A stretch of DNA of 64,000 nt from Dehalococcoidia bacterium (GTDB lineage Bacteria; Chloroflexota; Dehalococcoidia; Lucifugimonadales; SHYT01): positions 1 through 64,000 of the forward strand of contig SHXZ01000006.1 of assembly GCA_009693045.1 (NCBI GenBank). The letters are read 5' to 3'. Positions 29,477 through 37,874 of this stretch are shown piece by piece. The notes below the pieces were generated by a model. It was not told the origin of the DNA. It saw only the letters and a list, made by a program, of their open reading frames with translations, and made no database searches. The position numbers and the translations under genes were made by a program. Positions within the stretch are counted from its first letter, which is position 1, and every line of letters starts with the position of its first letter.

Positions 29477-30416
29477 GCTTCCGCTGAATGGCCCGCTTGA
29501 CCGCCGCCGCCACGTTGGCGGGCGTGAGGCCGTATTTCTCCAGCAGTTGGTCTCCTCTGCCGGACTCGGCGTAGCCCGTCAGGCCCACCATCTCCACCGG
29601 CACGGGAGCGCGCCGCGCTACTGTTGCCGCCACCAGGCTCCCCAGCCCGCCGTGGAGGTAGTGCTCCTCCACCGTCACTATGGCGCCCGTCTCGCGGGCG
29701 GCGGCCTCCACGCACGGCTCGTCCAGCGGCTGGAGCGTGGACATGTTGAGCACGCGGCAACTTACGCCCTCGTTCTGGAGCGCCTCCGCGGCCTGCAGCG
29801 CCACGGCCACCATGGCCCCGCACGCAATGACCGTCGCATCCTTGCCCTGCCGCAGCACCTCGGCCTTACCAAGCTCAAACTTCACAGGGCCGGCATGGAC
29901 CACGGGCGTGGCTGGGCGGTAGAGGCGAATGTACACCGGCCCGCGGTGGCGGAGGGCGGCCTTCACCGCCTCCACTGTCTCCGGCGCGTCCGACGGCGTG
30001 ACGACGGTGAACGTGGGCAGCGCAGTCATGAGTGCCAGGTCTTCAATGCCGTGCGCCGACTTGCCGTCCTCACCGACGCTGATGCCCGCGTGGGTGCAGA
30101 CGATCTTCACGTTGAGTTCGGGCTGCGCGATGCTGGTGCGGATCTGGTCAAAGGGCCGTCCGGTCCCGAACACCGCGAACGTGGTGCAGACCGGAATCTT
30201 GCCCGCAGAGGCGAAGCCGGCGGCCATGCTCATCATGTTCTGCTCGGCGGCGCCCAGGTCAAAGTAGCGTTCGGGGAACGCGTTCCCAAACATATTGGCA
30301 AACGTAGACTTGTTCAGGTCGGCGCCCAGCACCACGATGTCCTGGTTCTCCCGGCCCAACTCAAGCAGCGCCTTGCCGAACGTCTCGCGGGTGGAAGCCA
30401 TTGCGAGTTTTTGCAT
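29472..30416 (-). CDS. transketolase, C-terminal subunit (split form)
   Basis: A 314-residue protein holding the pyrimidine-binding and C-terminal domains of transketolase. Features are ATRETFGKALLELG, FDLGAAEQNMMSMAAGFA with the catalytic Glu, FAVFGTGRPFDQIRTSIA and THAGISVGEDGKSAHGIEDLAL. It pairs with the product of 30600-31487. Such split enzymes serve the pentose phosphate route. The spacer of 183 bases between the two subunits is longer than usual. Confidence 0.88.
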   Translation of the reverse strand: MQKLAMASTRETFGKALLELGRENQDIVVLGADLNKSTFANMFGNAFPERYFDLGAAEQNMMSMAAGFASAGKIPVCTTFAVFGTGRPFDQIRTSIAQPELNVKIVCTHAGISVGEDGKSAHGIEDLALMTALPTFTVVTPSDAPETVEAVKAALRHRGPVYIRLYRPATPVVHAGPVKFELGKAEVLRQGKDATVIACGAMVAVALQAAEALQNEGVSCRVLNMSTLQPLDEPCVEAAARETGAIVTVEEHYLHGGLGSLVAATVARRAPVPVEMVGLTGYAESGRGDQLLEKYGLTPANVAAAVKRAIQRKR

Positions 30417-30599
30417 GGGTTACATCCTGAAAATCAAGGTCACTATGACAGTAAGGTACATCGGTATTATGACGCTCAGAATGAGCGCCGTCGCCCGTCA
30501 CCGAAGCCGTTTCATGCCTTGCGAAAACGACCTCGCCGAGGTGACGTCTGGCTCTGGGAGCAGCCACTCTACGAGCGCGCTCCACCAACGCACAATTAT

Positions 30600-31487
30600 C
30601 TACCCCTCCAGCTCCCGGAGAGCGATGACCAACTCGTCCTTGTTCGCGGCGCGACCGTGGAAGTCCGGGTTGTTCTCCATGAAGCTGACGCCCTTGCCCT
30701 TGACCGTGCGCGCGATGATGACCGTCGGCTTGCCCACGGTGGCCTTCGCCTCGGCGAGAGCCTTGAGCACCTGTGCGTGGTCGTGGCCATCAACGTCCAG
30801 CACGTGCCAACCAAACGCGCGCCACTTGTCGGCCAGCGGCTCAATCTCCATCACCTGCGAGACGAAGCGGTCGTTCTGGATGCCGTTGCGGTCCACAATC
30901 GCCGTAACCGTGTCCACCTTATAGTGCGCGGCGGACATAGCGGCCTCCCACACCTGGCCCTCGTCACACTCGCCGTCGCCGAGCAGCACGTACGTCCGGT
31001 AGTCCTTACGGTCCAGGCGTCCGGCCAGCGCCATGCCGATGCCAAAGGAGAGGCCCTGTCCAAGCGAGCCGGCGGACATCTCCACGCCTGGGGTCATGAT
31101 GTGGGCGTGGCCCTGCAACCGGCTCCCGAGTTGGCGGAACGTTTTGAGCTCCTCAACTGGCAAGTAGCCGAAACGGGCCAGCGTGGCGTACAGGACGGGG
31201 CAGGCGTGGCCCTTGCTCAGAATGAAGCGGTCGCGGTCGGGCCAGCGCGGGTCTGAGGGGTCATGACGCATGACACAGCCGTAGAGGGCCGTGAGAATCT
31301 CCACGGAGGACAACGAACCGCCGGGATGACCGCTGTTGGCGGCGCTGGTCATCTGGACGATGTCCCGGCGCACGTCCATAGCAAGCCTGCGGAGGCCGTC
31401 TAAGCTCACGGGGTGACTGGCGTTGTGTGCTGTTCCTGGGGACGCCGCAGCCGCCGATGCCGAGGCTCCCCCATCGCTTGGTGCCAT
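30600..31487 (-). CDS. transketolase, N-terminal subunit (split form)
   Basis: Thiamine-diphosphate-binding half of transketolase. Motifs are SAANSGHPGGSLSSVEILTALY, ILSKGHACPVLYATLA, GSLGQGLSFGIGMAL and the ThDP motif LLGDGECDEGQVWEAAM ... DRNGIQND. The ATG at 31487 follows AGAGGTGG; the frame is open to 31655 but that part is not family-like. The N-terminus has an Ala/Ser-rich lead of about 25 residues. Confidence 0.9.
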   Translation of the reverse strand: MAPSDGGASASAAAASPGTAHNASHPVSLDGLRRLAMDVRRDIVQMTSAANSGHPGGSLSSVEILTALYGCVMRHDPSDPRWPDRDRFILSKGHACPVLYATLARFGYLPVEELKTFRQLGSRLQGHAHIMTPGVEMSAGSLGQGLSFGIGMALAGRLDRKDYRTYVLLGDGECDEGQVWEAAMSAAHYKVDTVTAIVDRNGIQNDRFVSQVMEIEPLADKWRAFGWHVLDVDGHDHAQVLKALAEAKATVGKPTVIIARTVKGKGVSFMENNPDFHGRAANKDELVIALRELEG

Positions 31488-31655
31488 CGGTGACCACCTC
31501 TGCAGGCAGTATGCCAGGGCACAGGTGCGTTGTCTAGGCAAGGCGCCGCGCGTTGTGCTCTGCTGCGGAGACGTAGCTCGCCCCGCCTGAAAGCCTCCCT
31601 GAAGCCGGTGCTCGGTACAGGCCCCGAACGCAGTTGCCTGGTGGCGATTCACCAC

Positions 31656-32306
31656 TCAGATTGCAGTAGTGAGCGCCAGCACCGCGCCCGCCGCAAGGGG
31701 TACGGTGAGGTTGTCCTCCAGCGGCAGGACCTGTCCGGACAGCGCCTCTACAACCGCGGCCACGGCGGCGGCCGCCACGCCTGCCCAGAGTGGCTCGTAC
31801 AGCCTGCCAGCCCAGCACACGACCGCGACGGCGAGCGCCGCCGCGAAGAACGCGGCGGCGCCCTCCACGCTCTTCGCGCCGAAACGAAGCCTGCCCCACA
31901 GCCTCCCCACCACCGAAGCGGCGGGGTCTCCGAAGGCGCTCATCAGCAAAGCAACCGCCGCCAACGGCTCGGGGAACACGAGGAACGCCAACAGCGTCGC
32001 GAGCGCGAGCCACATGGCCGCCGTGACGCGCCCACGCTCTCGCTCCTTGAACAGGAAACCGAAACTTTCCAGTAGCCAGCGGTTCAGGCCCGGGAACTGC
32101 AGGCGCGCTGTCTCCACGCTGACAGAAATGACGAATGCTGCGCTCGCCAGGGCCAAGACCACCCACCTGGGCATGAACAGCGACACGGCCGGCATCGCGG
32201 CCGTCACGAGGATGTGAAACGCCCGCCGCCGAAGCTGAAGCACGCTGTGGGTTGTCCCCGGTTCAGGCGAGGTCTGCAAGCTGGCTACCTCCCAAAGCGT
32301 GTCCAC
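31656..32306 (-). CDS. diacylglycerol/polyprenol kinase family membrane protein
   Basis: A 216-residue protein with about six hydrophobic segments. The pair ALLMSAFGDPAASVVGRLWGR and SVEGAAAFFAAALAV matches the CTP-dependent dolichol kinase / SEC59 and phytol-kinase group, in which GD and EG motifs bind nucleotide. It would phosphorylate a polyprenol or similar lipid alcohol at the membrane. The start may also lie slightly downstream. It is upstream of the transketolase genes on the same strand. Confidence 0.72.
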   Translation of the reverse strand: MDTLWEVASLQTSPEPGTTHSVLQLRRRAFHILVTAAMPAVSLFMPRWVVLALASAAFVISVSVETARLQFPGLNRWLLESFGFLFKERERGRVTAAMWLALATLLAFLVFPEPLAAVALLMSAFGDPAASVVGRLWGRLRFGAKSVEGAAAFFAAALAVAVVCWAGRLYEPLWAGVAAAAVAAVVEALSGQVLPLEDNLTVPLAAGAVLALTTAI

Positions 32307-32436
32307 GACATCGGCTGGTCACTTCAGCGCATGGAACGCTGCCTATCGTTTCCCCCTTGCCCGATGCTACACCATCTACACAGAACAGGCGATACTCCCA
32401 GTGAGGCGGCGTCGTTAGGTCAAGATGCCCTTGCCT

Positions 32437-32446
32437 GTGCTATACT
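32437..32446 (+). promoter_or_regulatory. extended -10 promoter of the SPFH gene
   Basis: TGCTATACT (TG at 32438, TATACT at 32441-32446) fits an extended -10; no good -35 is seen. The SPFH ATG is 27 bases downstream and lacks an obvious ribosome-binding site. Confidence 0.5.
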
Positions 32447-32473
32447 GAGGCGAGCTGACCCCTAAGCAACCGC

Positions 32474-33346
32474 ATGATGAAGGGATACATGGGCGTCACT
32501 ATCGTCAACAGCTACGAGCGCGTAACAGTGTTTCGCTGGGGCTCGTACCAGGGCCTCCTTGGTGAGGGGTTCCACTGGCTGTGGCCCATCATGGATCGAG
32601 GCGTTCGCATTGACCTTCGGGAGCGCGTGGAGCGGGTGCCCACGCAAAAGTACATCACCAAGGACAACGTGGTGGTGGACATGGACTTCGTTATCTACTG
32701 GTACATCATGCCCGACCAGGCCGAGAAGGCCGTGATCGAGATTGAGAACGTCCGCGCCGGCGTCGTCAGCCTGGCCTTTGCCACCCTGCGCGCCGTCATC
32801 GGCAACATCACGCTCTCCGAGGCCCTCTCGGAGCGGGAACGCATGCGCGACCAGGTCCAGGTGCGCCTGGACGAGGTGACGGGGCGTTGGGGCGTGAAGG
32901 TCCGCCAGGTGGAGATCAACGAGGTGGATCCCCCGCCCGGCGTGAAGGCGGCCATGGAGCGCGAGAAATCAGCCGCAGCCATCAAGACCGCCGACATCAC
33001 GGAGTCCGAAGGCAAGCGCCAGGCTGCCATCAACCAGGCCGAGGGCAGCCGCCAGGCCTCCATCCTCGCCGCCGAGGGCCAGCGGCAGGCGACCATCCTC
33101 CGCGCGGAGGGCGAGCGTCAGGCCGCCATCCTCAACGCCGAGGGCTATAGCCTGGCGCTGGACCGCATCTTCTCCGTAGCCCAGACCATTGACTCAAAGA
33201 CCATGAGCCTCCAGTACTTTGAGACCCTCAAGGCCATGGGCGCCAGCCCGTCCACGAAGTTCATCTTCCCGATGGAATTCACTGCCTTGTTCAGGCCGTT
33301 CATGAACCTGATCGGCAACGGGGGCGGCGACGGCGCCGATCGGTAG
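32474..33346 (+). CDS. SPFH/band-7 (slipin-like) protein without membrane segment
   Basis: A 290-residue stomatin/prohibitin-family scaffold. The SPFH domain covers about residues 8-165 (NSYERVTVFRWGSYQGLLGEGFHWLWPIMDRGVRIDLRE ... EINEVDPPPGVKAAMEREK). Then come five 11-residue repeats of the type AEGxRQAxILx (about 177-230), which should form a coiled coil. Most slipins begin with a membrane hairpin; here the protein starts directly at MMKGYMGVTIVNS with none visible, and no upstream start adds one. It may be peripheral, or its start may be mis-set by mutation. Confidence 0.82.
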   Translation: MMKGYMGVTIVNSYERVTVFRWGSYQGLLGEGFHWLWPIMDRGVRIDLRERVERVPTQKYITKDNVVVDMDFVIYWYIMPDQAEKAVIEIENVRAGVVSLAFATLRAVIGNITLSEALSERERMRDQVQVRLDEVTGRWGVKVRQVEINEVDPPPGVKAAMEREKSAAAIKTADITESEGKRQAAINQAEGSRQASILAAEGQRQATILRAEGERQAAILNAEGYSLALDRIFSVAQTIDSKTMSLQYFETLKAMGASPSTKFIFPMEFTALFRPFMNLIGNGGGDGADR

Positions 33347-33405
33347 ACCGCTTCTCTATGCCGGCGCTGGGAAAGCGAGGGCCTTCTTGCACGAGGCCTC
33401 CGTCC

Positions 33406-34827
33406 TTATACCGCGAACGCCGGACGGCGGCCGGCCCACGGGTGCGCCGTTTCGTACGCGGCGGAAGCGCGGAGCACCACCGCCTCGTCACCAAGCCGCC
33501 CCACCACGTGCAGTCCGATAGGCAAGCCGTCGACGGAGAAGCCGCAGGGCACGCTTGCCGCCGGGTGACCCGTCACGTTGAACACGAAGCAGATAGGGTT
33601 GAAGCTCCACAGCGGGTCCACGTCCCGCCCCGCGATGCGCGTTGGACGCTGGCCGAGCGGGAAGGCCACGACGGGTGTCGTCGGCGTCATGAGCAGATCG
33701 TAACGCTCAAACACGTCGGCGACCTGCGCCGCAATACGGTCAAGCGCGGCCAGGGCCCGCGAGTAGTCCGCGCCGGTCACGCGCTTGCCCTCCTCGGCGA
33801 AGGCGACGGTCAGATCGCCCAGGTCGGCGCGGTGCTGCTCCACCATCTCGCCAAAGGACGCCCACGAGTTGGCCGTGAAGATCGTCCAGAAAGGCGCGAA
33901 CGGGTCCCCCAGGTCCATCGCAACCTCCTCAACGCGCGCGCCAAGCTGCTCAAAGGCCCTGGCCGCGCGCCGCACCGCCTCCGCAACCTCCGAGTCCACC
34001 GCCGCGTAGCCAAGGTCGGCGCTGACCGCGATGCGCATCCCTTTCACGCCGTCGTGGAGGCGCGCCAGGAAGTCGGGCGGAGGCTCGCGCAGGCTGCTCG
34101 CATCCTGAGGGTGATGCCCCGCGATGACCTGGAGCACCAGCGCGGCGTCCTCCACCGTGCGCGTGAGGGGGCCAGGCTGCGCCCACGGGTTCCAGGCGCG
34201 TCTGCCGAAGCCGCCGGAGCACGGCGCGCGGCCCCGTGTGGGCTTGAGGCCGAACACGCCGCAGAAGCTGGACGGAATGCGGACTGACCCGCCGCCGTCG
34301 CTGCCCAACGCCAGCGGCCCTAGCCCCGCCGCCACCACCGCCGCCGCGCCGCCGCTGGAGCCGCCCGATGTCCGCGACACGTCCCAGGGGTTGCGCGTGT
34401 CGCCGATGAGGCGGTTCTCCGTGGTGGCCGAGAGGCCGAACTCGGACGTGCTCGTCTTGCCGATGATGACGACGCCCGCGTTCCTGAGACGCTGCACCGG
34501 GATGGAGTCCTCCGCCGGCACGAAGTCGCGGTACAGGAGCGAGCCGCCGGTGCTAACGAGGCCGCGCGTCCAGAACAGGTCCTTCATCGAGAGGGGCACG
34601 CCGTGGAGCGGCCCGCGCAGCTCGCCGCGCAGCGCGGCCTGCTCCGCGTCGCGGGCGGCGGACAGCGCGCCCTGCTCGTCCACGACCTGGAACGCGTTGA
34701 GCTTCGGGTTCAGCGCGGCGATGCGCTCCAGGACCAGCCGCGCCACCTCAACCGGCGAGACCTCCCGCCTGGCGATGAGGCGTCCCAGCTCGGCGGCGGA
34801 CGTGAAGGCGAGGTCGTTAAGGCTCAC
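33406..34827 (-). CDS. amidase signature family amidase
   Basis: A 473-residue amide hydrolase with the Ser-cisSer-Lys triad: Lys82 in PLSMKDLF, Ser158 in SRTSGGSSGG and the nucleophile Ser181 in GSDGGGSVRIP. Related members include GatA, but no gatB or gatC is adjacent and the C-terminus is amidase-like, so a catabolic amidase is more likely. The GTG at 34827 follows GGGAGAC; ATG 34911 would add an unlikely lead. Confidence 0.87.
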   Translation of the reverse strand: MSLNDLAFTSAAELGRLIARREVSPVEVARLVLERIAALNPKLNAFQVVDEQGALSAARDAEQAALRGELRGPLHGVPLSMKDLFWTRGLVSTGGSLLYRDFVPAEDSIPVQRLRNAGVVIIGKTSTSEFGLSATTENRLIGDTRNPWDVSRTSGGSSGGAAAVVAAGLGPLALGSDGGGSVRIPSSFCGVFGLKPTRGRAPCSGGFGRRAWNPWAQPGPLTRTVEDAALVLQVIAGHHPQDASSLREPPPDFLARLHDGVKGMRIAVSADLGYAAVDSEVAEAVRRAARAFEQLGARVEEVAMDLGDPFAPFWTIFTANSWASFGEMVEQHRADLGDLTVAFAEEGKRVTGADYSRALAALDRIAAQVADVFERYDLLMTPTTPVVAFPLGQRPTRIAGRDVDPLWSFNPICFVFNVTGHPAASVPCGFSVDGLPIGLHVVGRLGDEAVVLRASAAYETAHPWAGRRPAFAV

Positions 34828-34865
34828 GCAAGTCTCCCTGCGAGGAATTCGCTCGCACCCTGATC

Positions 34866-35291
34866 CTAACTGAGCGGCGCCCTCCTTGTCCGCCTCCAGA
34901 GGGTCGTCCACGCCAGCGCATACAGAAGCGGCAGCGGCAGGAACGTGATGAGCGCCATGACGTCCTGGCCGCGCCGGGTGCTAGGGACGTCCGTGAGCAG
35001 GGCCAGCGGCAGACTCACCGCCAGCACGTAGGCCATCCACGCCACTGAGCCGACCGCCCAGACACGCACCGCAAAGGCGAGCGGACGGGGGTTGCCGCGC
35101 CTCGCGGCCCACCCCCGCAGCTCCCCCACCGCCAGGAGTCCCACGCCCACGATAAGCCCAACGCCCGCGGACGCCAGCGCGGCGTGGGGCAAGCGGGCGC
35201 GCATCAGCGCCCAGACAGCAACGAGCACGACGATAGCCCAAGCCACGTACAGGGCGAGGCGGCGCGGCAGCGAAAGAGGACGTGTCCGCAC
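34866..35291 (-). CDS. hypothetical membrane protein, four helices
   Basis: A 141-residue protein with hydrophobic segments at about 12-29, 36-54, 73-100 and 112-130, separated by Arg-rich loops. It lies just upstream of the amidase on the same strand. No family is recognised. Confidence 0.6.
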   Translation of the reverse strand: MRTRPLSLPRRLALYVAWAIVVLVAVWALMRARLPHAALASAGVGLIVGVGLLAVGELRGWAARRGNPRPLAFAVRVWAVGSVAWMAYVLAVSLPLALLTDVPSTRRGQDVMALITFLPLPLLYALAWTTLWRRTRRAPLS

Positions 35292-35407
35292 GCTTTGTTT
35301 GTTCCTTCGTTCACAATCGTATCATTTTACCAGGTCATTGGCCTCGCTAACCCGTCCCGCCGCTCCTGTCAACGAGATGTCACACTCCGGCGACCTATCA
35401 CAGAATG

Positions 35408-35423
35408 TGTGACACGCATCACG
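35408..35423. promoter_or_regulatory. CRP/FNR-like palindrome
   Basis: TGTGA-CACGCA-TCACG matches TGTGA-N6-TCACA at nine of ten positions. It lies about 80 bases upstream of the predicted start of the solute-binding protein gene. A wider inverted repeat, TGTCACAC ... GTGTGACA, overlaps it. Confidence 0.4.
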
Positions 35424-35462
35424 AGCATTGCGCCATCGCATACGAATTTCGTTATCCTGATG

Positions 35463-35491
35463 TTGACAGTGGTAAGGCGAGGGCGTAGCAT
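35463..35491 (+). promoter_or_regulatory. promoter of the solute-binding protein gene
   Basis: A perfect TTGACA (35463-35468) and TAGCAT (35486-35491) are separated by 17 bases. The gene starts at GTG 35519 after GGGGAGGCG. Confidence 0.7.
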
Positions 35492-35518
35492 ATCGGCAAC
35501 TTGTCTGGGGAGGCGATA

Positions 35519-37426
35519 GTGAGCACTCACATCAGCGGGCGACGTACTGCGTTGCTCTTCGGTACACTCATCGTCCTTTTGTTCACGCTTGCTTGCGCCA
35601 AGGGAGAGAAGGCCGCGGCCCCCGCGCAGACCTCCGCGCCAGTCGCGGCTCCGGCGCCAACGCCCGCGGCGACGACCGCGCCTGCGACGCCTGCTGCTCC
35701 CAGCGCGCCCCAGACACCCAGACCGGCCACCCCCACCGGCCCCACGCCGCTCGTTCCGGGCGGCCCTCCATTTGACCGCGCCGGCATAGAGAAGACCACC
35801 TTCTGGGCGGTCTGGAACCAGTACCACCAGACCAAGATCCCTCTCTGGACCAAGGCCAAGTACGGCGGCGAGTTGCGCTCTGTCACCGCGTACCTTCCCA
35901 CCACGCAGTACAACCCGCTGAAGCAGCTCGGTGATCACCGCGCATTGTTCCACGGCGCCCTCCTCAACATTGACTACGGGCTGTGCAGCCTCCAGAACCG
36001 CAACGACGACTACACCACCTGCCCGGGCAAGTACGCCAACAACTACAACCGCATCATCACGCCCTCGGCCTTCATCGGCTGGGAGCAGCCCAACGCGACG
36101 ACCTACATTTTCCGCTTGCGGAAGGGCGTGCTCTGGCCCGCGATCCCGCCCATGGCCCGCCAGGACCGGGAAGTGACCTCGGCAGACATCGCCTGGATGT
36201 TGGACATCATCAAGAACGAGGGCGCGCTGGCGCCGTACTTCGCGCTCGTCACCGCCTTTGAAGCGGTGGACCGCTACACGGTGAAGATCACCCTCAGCGC
36301 GCCTCACGCCGAGTTCATGGTCAACATGGCCAACGTGAGCCTCGCCCTGTTCGCCAGGGAGTGCTACGAGGAGAAGGACTGCCTGGTGAACAAGCAGGTG
36401 ACTCCGGCGCCGTTCCTGTTCAAGAGCGGCACGCCGCGCGGGTCAGCAGTCTTTGAGAAGAACCCCGAGTTCTACATGAAGGGGCTGCCGTATCTGGACC
36501 GCTTCAAGCTGTTTGGGATCACGGACCCAGCCGCGCAGAAGGCCGCCTTCTTCACAGGCAATGTCACAGTCATACACCAGAGCGGCCCACCCAGAGACCT
36601 GGAGGAGTTCAAGAAGCAGGTGCCAGGCGTCAAGATCATTGCCGCCACAATCTTCAACGGCCAGGCTATGCGCCCTCAGCTCACCGGGCCGTTGGCTGAC
36701 GTGCGCGTGCGCCGCGCCCTCGCTATGACCATGGATCACGTGTCGCTTTGGGAGGTCGCGTACGGCGGCTACGCGTACCTTCCCACGCTGGTCTCCCGCC
36801 ACACCTTCGGCGACGAGTTCTTCATGACCCTGGAGCAGGCCGGGGAGTGGTACCAGTTCAACCCCACGAGGGCCAAGCAGCTCTTGACTGAAGCCGGGTA
36901 CCCAGATGGGTTCACGACCACTTTCACGACCTCATCCAGCTTCGGCGCCCTGTACGACATGCTCCTGATGATGCAGGCCAACTGGAAGAAACACCTCAAC
37001 GTCACGGCGAACCTGAAGCGGCTTGACGCCACCGCCGCAACCGCGGCGCTCTACGCGGGCCAATGGGAGGGGCTGTATCCGATGGGCTGCTACATCCCCG
37101 GATGCTGGGGCGGTGGGGACGAACCGTTCCTCCAGATGATTAAGGGAGCCCCGCTCAACTTCCAGAAGATTGACGACCCCAAGATCAACGACCTGTACCT
37201 GAAGCAACGCAGCGAGCTTGACCCTGGGAAGCGCGCCGCCCTCCTGTGGGAGTACGAGCAGTACGAGCTTACCCAGCTCTACGCCATCCGCTACTCCGGG
37301 CTGATGAGCTTCCTGGTCAAGCAGCCCTACTCCTTGAACTGCGCGCCGCAGCAGATGAGCTGGTGCGGCGATACCGACAGCCCGATGTTCGTGGAGATGC
37401 ACGACTACGACAATACGCAGAAGTAG
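35519..37426 (+). CDS. ABC transporter substrate-binding lipoprotein (family 5)
   Basis: A 635-residue extracytoplasmic binding protein of the peptide/opine/nickel type. The signal peptide ends in a lipobox (LLFTLAC), followed by an Ala/Pro/Thr linker of about 60 residues. The body has family-5 features: VTSADIAWMLDIIKNEG, FLFKSGTPRGSAVFEKNPEFY, LADVRVRRALAMTMDHVSLW and FNPTRAKQLLTEAGYPDGF. Eight further Cys fall in four close pairs, suggesting disulfides. No permease or ATPase gene is adjacent, so the rest of the transporter lies elsewhere. Confidence 0.88.
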   Translation: MSTHISGRRTALLFGTLIVLLFTLACAKGEKAAAPAQTSAPVAAPAPTPAATTAPATPAAPSAPQTPRPATPTGPTPLVPGGPPFDRAGIEKTTFWAVWNQYHQTKIPLWTKAKYGGELRSVTAYLPTTQYNPLKQLGDHRALFHGALLNIDYGLCSLQNRNDDYTTCPGKYANNYNRIITPSAFIGWEQPNATTYIFRLRKGVLWPAIPPMARQDREVTSADIAWMLDIIKNEGALAPYFALVTAFEAVDRYTVKITLSAPHAEFMVNMANVSLALFARECYEEKDCLVNKQVTPAPFLFKSGTPRGSAVFEKNPEFYMKGLPYLDRFKLFGITDPAAQKAAFFTGNVTVIHQSGPPRDLEEFKKQVPGVKIIAATIFNGQAMRPQLTGPLADVRVRRALAMTMDHVSLWEVAYGGYAYLPTLVSRHTFGDEFFMTLEQAGEWYQFNPTRAKQLLTEAGYPDGFTTTFTTSSSFGALYDMLLMMQANWKKHLNVTANLKRLDATAATAALYAGQWEGLYPMGCYIPGCWGGGDEPFLQMIKGAPLNFQKIDDPKINDLYLKQRSELDPGKRAALLWEYEQYELTQLYAIRYSGLMSFLVKQPYSLNCAPQQMSWCGDTDSPMFVEMHDYDNTQK

Positions 37427-37490
37427 GCCACGAGTCGCAGGTGCAGGCGGCTACGGCATAGGCCGCCACCCCACCAGATTCCCCAGGAAG

Positions 37491-37519
37491 GTAGGGGCGG
37501 GTTTGAAACCCGCCCCTAC
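37491..37519. repeat. GTAGGGGCG palindrome (GGTTT core)
   Basis: GTAGGGGCGGGTTT and AAACCCGCCCCTAC are exact inverted arms around one G. Just before it, GGCGGC..GCCGCC near 37447-37467 may end the preceding gene. Confidence 0.7.
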
Positions 37520-37574
37520 ACGTTTCCTTAGCCGCCGCGCCAAGTACAAGGCACGGTGGGAGGCGCGAGACACA

Positions 37575-37603
37575 GGTAGGGCGGTTCACGCACCGCCCCT
37601 ACC
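37575..37603. repeat. GTAGGGGCG-type palindrome (GGTTCAC core)
   Basis: GGTAGGGCGGT and ACCGCCCCTACC form inverted arms with one unpaired base. It is the second of three such palindromes in this 448-base gene-free stretch. Confidence 0.6.
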
Positions 37604-37744
37604 TTTTCGTGGTACCGGAACCTATCGGTGCACAGCGTGGACGCGAACACCACGCCCGTACCGATGCTTGACGCACATTTCGTGCGAGGCGACGCGACGC
37701 AGCGAAAAACCTTTGCCTCTGTGAAGATGCGGAGGCTTTGTTGT

Positions 37745-37840
37745 AAGTTTCCCTCCTTGGTAAGGAGGGGTTAGGGGAGGTCGAAACGTCCACTGCGCGG
37801 GAGGTCTCTACCTCTCCTCACCTCCCCTTACAAAGGGGAA
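37745..37840. repeat. palindromic repeat with GGTAAGGAGGGG / CCCCTTA arms
   Basis: TCCCTCCTTGGTAAGGAGGG is itself self-complementary, and TTAGGGGAGGT pairs loosely with ACCTCTCC and ACCTCCCCTTA further on. Related CCCTTCCC-type palindromes occur near 54499 and 54701. No gene is seen in this spacer. Confidence 0.5.
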
Positions 37841-37855
37841 GAATTTGTTGCGCGC

Positions 37856-37874
37856 GGGCGCGGAGACCGCGCCC
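37856..37874. repeat. GCGCGG palindrome abutting the CoA-transferase stop
   Basis: GGGCGCGG-AGA-CCGCGCCC pairs exactly and is followed by CTAC, like the right arm of the other GTAGGGGCG palindromes; the left GTAG is missing. Confidence 0.5.

Noticed and set aside
29547-31256. 569-residue forward open frame
   Set aside because: Antisense to both transketolase subunits, which carry clear motifs.
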